The notes under the pieces: model-generated
What the model was told of the DNA's origin: nothing
The model's database searches: none
Seen by the model: only the letters and a program-made list of their open reading frames with translations
Origin: Lentzea jiangxiensis
GTDB taxonomy: Bacteria > Actinomycetota > Actinomycetes > Mycobacteriales > Pseudonocardiaceae
DNA length: 64,000 nucleotides
Reading direction: 5' to 3'
Assembly (NCBI RefSeq): GCF_900104175.1
Contig: NZ_FNIX01000001.1
Span: 1,067,975 to 1,131,974, forward strand
Part shown: piece after piece, positions 58,482 to 64,000 of the stretch
How the letters are laid out: each line of letters begins with the position of its first letter
Numbering within the stretch: the stretch's first letter is position 1
Program-made: the position numbers and the translations under genes

Positions 58482-59501
58482 ATGACGGGGGACATCGAAC
58501 AGTCATCCAGGGTGCGGTTCCCGGGCATCAGCTCGCGCGCCTACGAACATCCGGCCGACCGGGGCGCCCTCGCGGTGCTGCGCGCCGTGCCCGCCGTGGG
58601 ACCGATCATCAAGGCGGTCGCGGCGGCGTTCTCCGAGCGCGGGGAGCGCCTGGTCCAGATCGCGTCCTCGGTGCGCGTCGGCCCGAAGCAGTTCCCCGAC
58701 CTGCACCGGCTGCAGAACGAGGTCGCCGCCGCGTTCGACCTGCAGGAGGTGCCGGAGCTGTTCGTCCGGCACTCCCCGCTGGTCAACGCGCAGACCAGGG
58801 GCATCGACAAGCCCTTCGTCGTGCTGAGCTCCGCGCTGGTCGAGAGGTTCGACCGGGAGCAGCTGCGCTGGGTCATCGGCCACGAGATGGGCCACGCGAT
58901 GTCCGGCCACGGTCTCTACAACACGATCCTCGACCGCCTGCTCGGCCTGCGGTACACGATGGGCTGGAACCCGGCGGGCACGTTCGCCATGCGCGCGGTG
59001 ATCGCGGCGCTCTACGAGTGGCAGCGCAAGACCGAGCTGTCGTGCGACCGCGCCGGCCTGCTCGCGGGCCAGGACCCGCAGGCCGCGCTGCGCGTGCACC
59101 TCGCGTTCGCCGGCGACACGGGCGGCCAGGTGGACATCGCGTCGTTCCTCGAGCAGGCCAAGGAGTACGAGGGCGAGGACATCCGCGACAGCATCCTCAA
59201 GCTGCTCGACAACGAGCAGCGCTCGCACCCGCTGGCCGTCGTCCGGGCCGCCGAGCTCCAGCGGTGGGCCGCGAGCGAGGAGTACCGCGAGATCCTCACC
59301 GGCACCTACCCGCGCCGCGAGGACGACCACCCGACGAACAACCTGGCCGACGACATCAAGGGCGCCGCCAGGTCGTACAAGGAGTCCATGAGCAGCTCCG
59401 CCGACCCGTTGATCAAGACCATCAACGACATCGGCGAGACCGTGATGGGCGCGGCGGGCAAGATGTGGAGCAAGGTTGCTCCAAATGGACCAGCGGAATA
59501 G
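58482..59501 (+). CDS. M48-family metallopeptidase
   Basis: 339 aa. Zinc motif HEMGH (about 139-143, VIGHEMGHAMSGHG) and the third ligand E in KTELSCDRAG. Unlike HtpX, it has no clear membrane segments; the N-terminal part is compact (ISSRAYEHPADRGAL). A cytoplasmic M48 group common in actinobacteria; substrate unknown. ATG 58482, leaderless. Confidence 0.9.
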   Translation: MTGDIEQSSRVRFPGISSRAYEHPADRGALAVLRAVPAVGPIIKAVAAAFSERGERLVQIASSVRVGPKQFPDLHRLQNEVAAAFDLQEVPELFVRHSPLVNAQTRGIDKPFVVLSSALVERFDREQLRWVIGHEMGHAMSGHGLYNTILDRLLGLRYTMGWNPAGTFAMRAVIAALYEWQRKTELSCDRAGLLAGQDPQAALRVHLAFAGDTGGQVDIASFLEQAKEYEGEDIRDSILKLLDNEQRSHPLAVVRAAELQRWAASEEYREILTGTYPRREDDHPTNNLADDIKGAARSYKESMSSSADPLIKTINDIGETVMGAAGKMWSKVAPNGPAE

Positions 59502-59516
59502 CTACCATCTGGAGTC

Positions 59517-60293
59517 ATGAGACGACTCCTGGTACTGGTTCTCTCCGCAATGCTGGCTTCCGCGGGTGTTGCCGCCGCCGACGTGCAGGTCGTCGGCGGC
59601 GAGCGCGCCTCGATAGCGGCCAATCCGTGGATCGTCCACCTCACCGATGAGCGGGGTGCGCAGTTCTGCGGTGGCACGATCGTCGCGCCGACGAAGGTGC
59701 TCACGGCGGCGCACTGCGCGCTGGGCCGGTCCCCGAGGAGCCTGCGGGTCGTCGCCGGTCGCGAGGACAGGCAGGACCGCGAGGCCGGGGTCTCGGTCGT
59801 GCCCGAGTCGATCTGGATCCACCGGCAGTACGTCTCCGCCGACCAGGGCGAGGACGTCGCGGTGCTCACGCTGCCCGGGGAGCTGCCGTACCAGCCGCTG
59901 CCGTTCGCGGACGAGACCGACGGGGCGCTCTACCAGCCCGGAACGCCGCTGCGCGCGCTCGGCTGGGGGCGCACCAGCGAGAACGGCAGGACCTCGCGCT
60001 TCCTCATGCAGGCGACCTTGCCGGTGCTGCCGGACGACTTCTGCGCCAACACGTACCCGCAGTTCGTGCACACCGACATGTTCTGCGCGGGGTACGAGGG
60101 CGGCAATGTCGACACCTGCCAGGGCGACTCGGGCGGTCCGATCGTCGCCGAGGGCAAGCTCGTCGGCATCACGTCGTGGGGCGAGGGCTGCGCGCGCAGG
60201 AACAAGCCCGGCGTGTACGTGCGGATCCCGCGGTACGCCAAGGAACTTCGCTCGGTGGTGGGTTCTCCGCAGCCCGCGGTCGTCGAGCCGTAG
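59517..60293 (+). CDS. secreted trypsin-like serine protease, copy A
   Basis: 258 aa. Signal peptide to about residue 21; the mature S1 domain begins VVGGERAS. Catalytic triad H66 (TAAHC), D113 (GEDVAVL) and S205 (GDSGGP). D199, six residues before the Ser, gives trypsin-like Arg/Lys preference. Two disulfides at least (C51-C67, C176-C190, C201 region). TACCAT lies 8 bases before ATG 59517. A paralogue follows 13 bases after the stop. Confidence 0.92.
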   Translation: MRRLLVLVLSAMLASAGVAAADVQVVGGERASIAANPWIVHLTDERGAQFCGGTIVAPTKVLTAAHCALGRSPRSLRVVAGREDRQDREAGVSVVPESIWIHRQYVSADQGEDVAVLTLPGELPYQPLPFADETDGALYQPGTPLRALGWGRTSENGRTSRFLMQATLPVLPDDFCANTYPQFVHTDMFCAGYEGGNVDTCQGDSGGPIVAEGKLVGITSWGEGCARRNKPGVYVRIPRYAKELRSVVGSPQPAVVEP

Positions 60294-60306
60294 GCCGGCG
60301 GGTTCG

Positions 60307-61041
60307 GTGAGGGGCGTGCGGCTGCTGCCGGCGGTTCTGGCTCTGCTCGTGATCACGGCGACCCCGGTTCACGCGGCTCCCCGGATCGTCGGCGGCGTCG
60401 TGGCGGAGGCCGGTGAGGCGCCGTGGGTGGTGGCCCTGACGTCGTCGGGCGACCAGTTCTGCGGCGGCGCCCTCCTCGGTCCCGGGCAGGTGGTCACGGC
60501 GGCGCACTGCGTCGACGGCCGCCCGCCCGCCTCGATCACCGTCGTCGGTGGGCGGCTCGACCTGCGCACCGGCGACGGAGCCACCTCCGCCGTCTCGGCC
60601 CACCGGGTCGTGGACGGCTATTCGACGCCCTCGCGCGGCAAGGACCTCGCGGTGCTGACGCTCGCCGAGCCGATGCCCTACGCGCCGTTGCCCGTCGCGC
60701 AGTCGTCCGGTGTGTACATGGGCGGCAGCGTCGGCGTCGTGTACGGCTGGGGACGGCAGGCGGAGGACGACGCGGTCAAGAGCCCGTTGCTGCACAAGGC
60801 GCACATCCCGATCGTGCCGGACGCACAGTGTGCGGCGGTCCATCCGCGGTACGACGCCGTGGTCATGTTCTGCGCCGGCTACCCGGACGGCGGAATCGAC
60901 TCGTGCGTCGACGACTCAGGCGGTCCGTTCGTGATCGACGGCAGGCTCGTGGGCATCGTGTCGTGGGGCGTCGGCTGTGCCCGCCCGAACCTGCCCGGCG
61001 TCTACACACGCGTCACTACGTACCTGAGCGCAGCCGCCTGA
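60307..61041 (+). CDS. secreted trypsin-like serine protease, copy B, altered oxyanion hole
   Basis: 244 aa from GTG 60307 (GTG 60316 also possible). Signal peptide, then IVGGVVAEAG as the mature start. Triad H67 (TAAHC), D113 (GKDLAVL), S204. The usual GDSGGP reads DDSGGP: D202 replaces the Gly (chymotrypsin 193) whose NH forms the oxyanion hole. D198 keeps the trypsin specificity position. Activity is doubtful. It overlaps the convergent AfsR-like gene by 26 bases. Confidence 0.88.
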   Translation: MRGVRLLPAVLALLVITATPVHAAPRIVGGVVAEAGEAPWVVALTSSGDQFCGGALLGPGQVVTAAHCVDGRPPASITVVGGRLDLRTGDGATSAVSAHRVVDGYSTPSRGKDLAVLTLAEPMPYAPLPVAQSSGVYMGGSVGVVYGWGRQAEDDAVKSPLLHKAHIPIVPDAQCAAVHPRYDAVVMFCAGYPDGGIDSCVDDSGGPFVIDGRLVGIVSWGVGCARPNLPGVYTRVTTYLSAAA

Positions 61042-63208
61042 CCACGTCCGCCCGATAGCGCAGTCCAGCGCTCTCCGCCCGTTCGACCGCCTTGGCGTAC
61101 AACGCGTCGTCCTGCGTCAGCGCGGCTTTGCCCGCGAGCGCGCGCACCTCGATGATGCGGAACCCGGCGTCCACCGCGCGACGCAGCACCTCGTCGTACT
61201 CGGCGACCGACCGGTTCACCTCCGCGAGCACGAGGCACGCGTCGACCTCGATGAACAGGTCGTCGTCGCCCGCGAGTTCGAGGGCGCGCCCGGCCTGCTC
61301 GCGCGCCTCCTCCCGGCGGCCGGCGGCCAGGAGCAGTTCGGCGTACTCGACCCGTGCGGACATCTCGACCGGCCGCAGCCCGTGGCGCTGGGCCAGCAGG
61401 ACCGCCTCGGTGAACGCGGACTCGGAGTCGGCGTGCCGGTGCTGGGCGGCGAGCACCACGCCCAGGTTGTTCAGGCCGTTCGCGAGGTGCTGCCAGTCGT
61501 CGGTCTCGCGCGCCAGCTCGACGGAGCGCCGCAGCATCTCCTCGGCCGAGGAGAGCCCGCCGAGCTCGAGGTCGACCAGGCCGAGGTTGGCGAGACCGCC
61601 GATGAGCTGCGCCCGCATGCCGTTCGGCCCGTAGAGCTCGATCGCGGCCGCCAGGTGGTCGCGGGCGCGGTCGAGCTCGCCGAGGTCGTGGCGGATTCCG
61701 GCGAGCGTGTTGAGCGCCGTGGCCTCCTGCGCCTGCGCTCCGGCCGCGCGGAACCCGGCGATTGCCCGTTCGCTGTGCTCGACGGCCCGCCGGTGCTCAC
61801 CGGCACGCCAGTCGAGGAGGGCGAGGCACACCCGCACCGCCGCCGCGCGCTGCCCGGTCTCGCCGGCGTCCAGCGCCGCCTGCGCGATCGTGCGCAGGTC
61901 GGCGTACTGGCCGGTGAGCAGCAGGAACGGCCGCATGGCCGCGACCAGCGACGCGTCGGGGCGCTCCACGGCGAGCGCGACGAGGTTCTGCCGTTCCGCC
62001 TCGAACCAGGTCATCGCCTCCGCCCTGTCCGCGAACTCCACGGGTTCCGGCACTGGCGGCAGCAGCCGGGTGAAGCCGGCCCGCAACCGCGCCTCGGCGC
62101 CGTCGGCGTGCCGCAGGTACCAGTCGAACACCGCTCGCCGGTCCGCGGCGGTGGCCCGTTCGTCGGCGTAGAGGCGCAGCAGATCGTGCAACTGGTAGCG
62201 GTCGCCGGTGCGCTGCACCAGGTTCGCCGCGACCAGGTCGTCCACGGCCGGACCGGCCAGACCGGGCGGGACGTCGGGACCGGGCACGGCGCCGAGGAAG
62301 TCGAACGTCCGGCGTGCCCTCGACGAGAGCTTGCGGTACGAGAGGTCGAACGCCGCCCGCACCGCCGTGTCGTCTTCTTCGATCTCCAACGCTTCGAGCC
62401 GGTGTTCGCGCAGCTCCGCGACGTAGTCCGGCAGGTGCCGGCCGGCGAGGTTCGCCCCGGCGATCCGCAACGCCAGCGGCAGCCGCGCGCACAGCCGGAC
62501 CAGCTCGCCGGTGTCGCCCTCGACCCGCATGCCCTCCAGCAGCTCGCGTGCTTCCCGTTCCGCCAGCACACCGATCTTGACCTGTGCGAACTGCGGCAGG
62601 TCCTGGCGGCTCGTGACCAGCGCGGCGCACCCCGGCGTGGCCGGGAGCAGGGGCGCGATCACCTCGGCGGTGGCGTTGTCGAGCACGACCAGCACCCGCC
62701 GGCCCCGCAGCAGCTCGCGGTAGTCGTCGTCCGGCCCGCCGCCGAGCGCCTTCACGAACCGCGCCTGCGCCTGCTCGACGGTCGTCGACGGACCGGTGGA
62801 GAAGCCGCGCAGGTCCACGTACAGCTGACCGTCGGGGAACCTCCCGCGCAGCCGGTGCGCCTCGCGGATCGCGAGCGCGGTCTTGCCGACACCGGGCAGG
62901 CCGGTGATCGCCCGCACCGGGGCGTCGAGCAGCTCCAGCCGCGCCAGCTCCTCCTCCCTGCCGACGAAGTCGGGCAGGTCGGCGGGCAGCTGGCACGGCG
63001 CGGGCGGGCGCGGCACGAGCCGGTACCCCGTCGGTTCGGTGATCACCTGCTCCGTGGCGCGGAGTCTGCTGACCAGCGTGCGCAGCGCCGCCCGGGGGTG
63101 CTTCGGCGGTTCGGCCGGCCAGACCCGCGCCGCCAGCACGTCGAACGGGACGGGGTCACCGGGACGCTCGGCCAGCGCGTCGCGCAGGGCCCGCAGTCGA
63201 TCCACCAC
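61016..63208 (-). CDS. AfsR/SARP-like regulator with NB-ARC and TPR, short DNA-binding head
   Basis: 730 aa. A short winged-helix-like head (about 1-66; PVPFDVLAARVWPAEPP, AALRTLVSRLR) replaces the usual OmpR-like plus BTAD domains. NB-ARC ATPase follows: P-loop ITGLPGVGKTALA (about 96-108), Walker B VLVVLDNA, sensor ALVTSRQ, and GLPL-like RLPLALRIAG. The C-terminal half (about 430-720) is tetratricopeptide-like. Relatives switch on antibiotic or stress genes. TTG/GTG start near 63208. Overlaps the protease by 26 bases. Confidence 0.88.
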   Translation of the reverse strand: MVDRLRALRDALAERPGDPVPFDVLAARVWPAEPPKHPRAALRTLVSRLRATEQVITEPTGYRLVPRPPAPCQLPADLPDFVGREEELARLELLDAPVRAITGLPGVGKTALAIREAHRLRGRFPDGQLYVDLRGFSTGPSTTVEQAQARFVKALGGGPDDDYRELLRGRRVLVVLDNATAEVIAPLLPATPGCAALVTSRQDLPQFAQVKIGVLAEREARELLEGMRVEGDTGELVRLCARLPLALRIAGANLAGRHLPDYVAELREHRLEALEIEEDDTAVRAAFDLSYRKLSSRARRTFDFLGAVPGPDVPPGLAGPAVDDLVAANLVQRTGDRYQLHDLLRLYADERATAADRRAVFDWYLRHADGAEARLRAGFTRLLPPVPEPVEFADRAEAMTWFEAERQNLVALAVERPDASLVAAMRPFLLLTGQYADLRTIAQAALDAGETGQRAAAVRVCLALLDWRAGEHRRAVEHSERAIAGFRAAGAQAQEATALNTLAGIRHDLGELDRARDHLAAAIELYGPNGMRAQLIGGLANLGLVDLELGGLSSAEEMLRRSVELARETDDWQHLANGLNNLGVVLAAQHRHADSESAFTEAVLLAQRHGLRPVEMSARVEYAELLLAAGRREEAREQAGRALELAGDDDLFIEVDACLVLAEVNRSVAEYDEVLRRAVDAGFRIIEVRALAGKAALTQDDALYAKAVERAESAGLRYRADVVRRLRSGT

Positions 63209-63260
63209 GTGATCGATCGTAGGGAAGTCGTGCCGGGAGGCGCGCCGCTCCCGAGATCGC

Positions 63261-63896
63261 CTAGACCACTAGGCCCACGGACATGGTCAGGAAGACCGCG
63301 GCGCAGACCGCGTCCAGCGCCGTCGTGACACCGGGGCGCTTCAGCCGTCCGGCGACGCGCGACGCCGCCAGCACGATCATCAGCTCCCAGACGGCCGCCA
63401 AACCGAGGAACAGCGCCGCCAGCATCGCGAGCTGCGGTGCCGGTTCACCCGATCCGATGAACTGCGGCAGGAACGCCAGCGAGAACAGGATCATCTTCGG
63501 GTTCGTGATGTTGGTCAGGAAGCCCTGCCGGAACGGCCGGTCGCCGACGACCTCCTCCGGCTCGCCGCCGGAGCGCCTGAGCAGACCGCGCGTGATGGAA
63601 ACGGCCAGGTAGAGCAGGTAGCCGGCGCCGATCCAGCGCAGCGCGATGAGCACCATCGGGTACTGCGCGAGCACCACGCCGAGACCCGAGATGACCAGCG
63701 CCACCTGGACCGCCGCGGCCGTGTGGATGCCGCCCAGCGCGAGCAGTCCGGCGCGGGTGCCGGAGCGCAGTGACGTGCGCAGCAACAGGAACGCGTCAAC
63801 ACCGGGGGTCACGATGACGACCGCGCACGCGATGAGAAAGGCCGGAACCTGGCCGAAGTCGAACAACACCGTACATACCCCCGTGATCTGCGCCAC
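63261..63896 (-). CDS. LysE-family amino acid exporter
   Basis: 211 aa, six membrane segments. The family motif is VIVTPGVDAFLLLRTSLRSGTRAGLLALGG (in part; about 27-56), and FLTNITNPKMILFSLAFLPQF follows. Exports an amino acid or homoserine lactone-like compound. Start GTG 63896 or GTG 63869 (MLFDFGQVPAF), the latter with GGGGG 8 bases upstream. A LysG-type operator lies right upstream, and the divergent regulator is probably just beyond the window. Confidence 0.9.
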   Translation of the reverse strand: MAQITGVCTVLFDFGQVPAFLIACAVVIVTPGVDAFLLLRTSLRSGTRAGLLALGGIHTAAAVQVALVISGLGVVLAQYPMVLIALRWIGAGYLLYLAVSITRGLLRRSGGEPEEVVGDRPFRQGFLTNITNPKMILFSLAFLPQFIGSGEPAPQLAMLAALFLGLAAVWELMIVLAASRVAGRLKRPGVTTALDAVCAAVFLTMSVGLVV

Positions 63897-63898
63897 TA

Positions 63899-63915
63899 GC
63901 CGTAAAATCTACGGC
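63899..63915. promoter_or_regulatory. inverted repeat upstream of lysE
   Basis: GCCGTA (63899-63904), AAATC, TACGGC (63910-63915) is a perfect inverted repeat. It fits a LysR/LysG-type operator for the exporter gene. 63916-64000 shows no certain gene. Confidence 0.5.
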
Positions 63916-64000
63916 CAGCCGGGACACTAACACGAGAATCTCCGGTTTTGACGCCGTCCCAGCGCCATCGCTACGGTTGGTGACCGATCGTCCACCTGGC

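Overview
The window is chromosomal DNA of a high-GC actinomycete. Most codons end in G or C, GTG starts are common, and many genes carry a TANNNT box 6-8 bases before the start codon (leaderless transcription). The sporulation sigma factor WhiG, mycothione reductase, a DUF2631 membrane protein, AMIN-like secreted proteins and an AfsR-like regulator all fit. A member of the Pseudonocardiaceae (Lentzea, Saccharothrix or Amycolatopsis type) is my best guess. This is an inference from gene content; no rRNA is present to settle it.

Layout. 1-8.2 kb is a conserved housekeeping block: a cut-off hypothetical gene, xerC-whiG, a divergent M23-type protein, rpsB-tsf-pyrH-frr-cdsA (ribosome assembly, UMP kinase, ribosome recycling, phospholipid precursor). 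8.2-12.6 kb holds a VOC protein, a methyltransferase, an aldo/keto reductase, a His-rich PadR regulator and rlmN. 12.6-16.5 kb is an accessory patch: three tandem copies of an unrecognised gene (one internally deleted, one frameshifted, one intact), a small hypothetical, an orphan C-terminal gene fragment and a receptor Ser/Thr kinase. 16.5-26.3 kb carries an HxlR/oxidoreductase pair, a polyamine-type ABC transporter split into potA-potD and potB-potC by an inverted P450-TetR pair, and a two-component system whose kinase has an extra extracytoplasmic C-terminal domain. A fourfold 16-bp repeat follows.

26.3-34.1 kb is a second conserved block, in the order known from mycobacteria: dxr, site-2 protease, ispG, DUF4081-GNAT, penicillin-binding lipoprotein, a small overlapping ORF, and map. 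dxr and ispG both act in the MEP isoprenoid pathway. 34.1-47.3 kb is a mosaic of metabolism and transport: cobyric acid synthase, EamA exporter with divergent LysR, an AlkZ-like DNA glycosylase with epoxide hydrolase, a FadR-type regulator with divergent MFS transporter, mycothione reductase with a flavodoxin, a PEBP-like protein, a polysaccharide deacetylase and two AMIN-like proteins.

47.4-64 kb starts with lon under a probable HspR (HAIR) site. It then has a shrunken P450 homologue without the haem cysteine, a DUF574-type methyltransferase, a single-chain PheRS-like orphan ligase, a patatin with a membrane insert, and an ABC exporter / CatB-type acetyltransferase / P-loop kinase operon with 4-base overlaps. 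The end holds an alpha/beta hydrolase, an M48 peptidase, two trypsin-like proteases (one with an altered oxyanion-hole residue), an AfsR-like NB-ARC/TPR regulator and a LysE exporter. I see no rRNA, tRNA, CRISPR array or intact insertion sequence.
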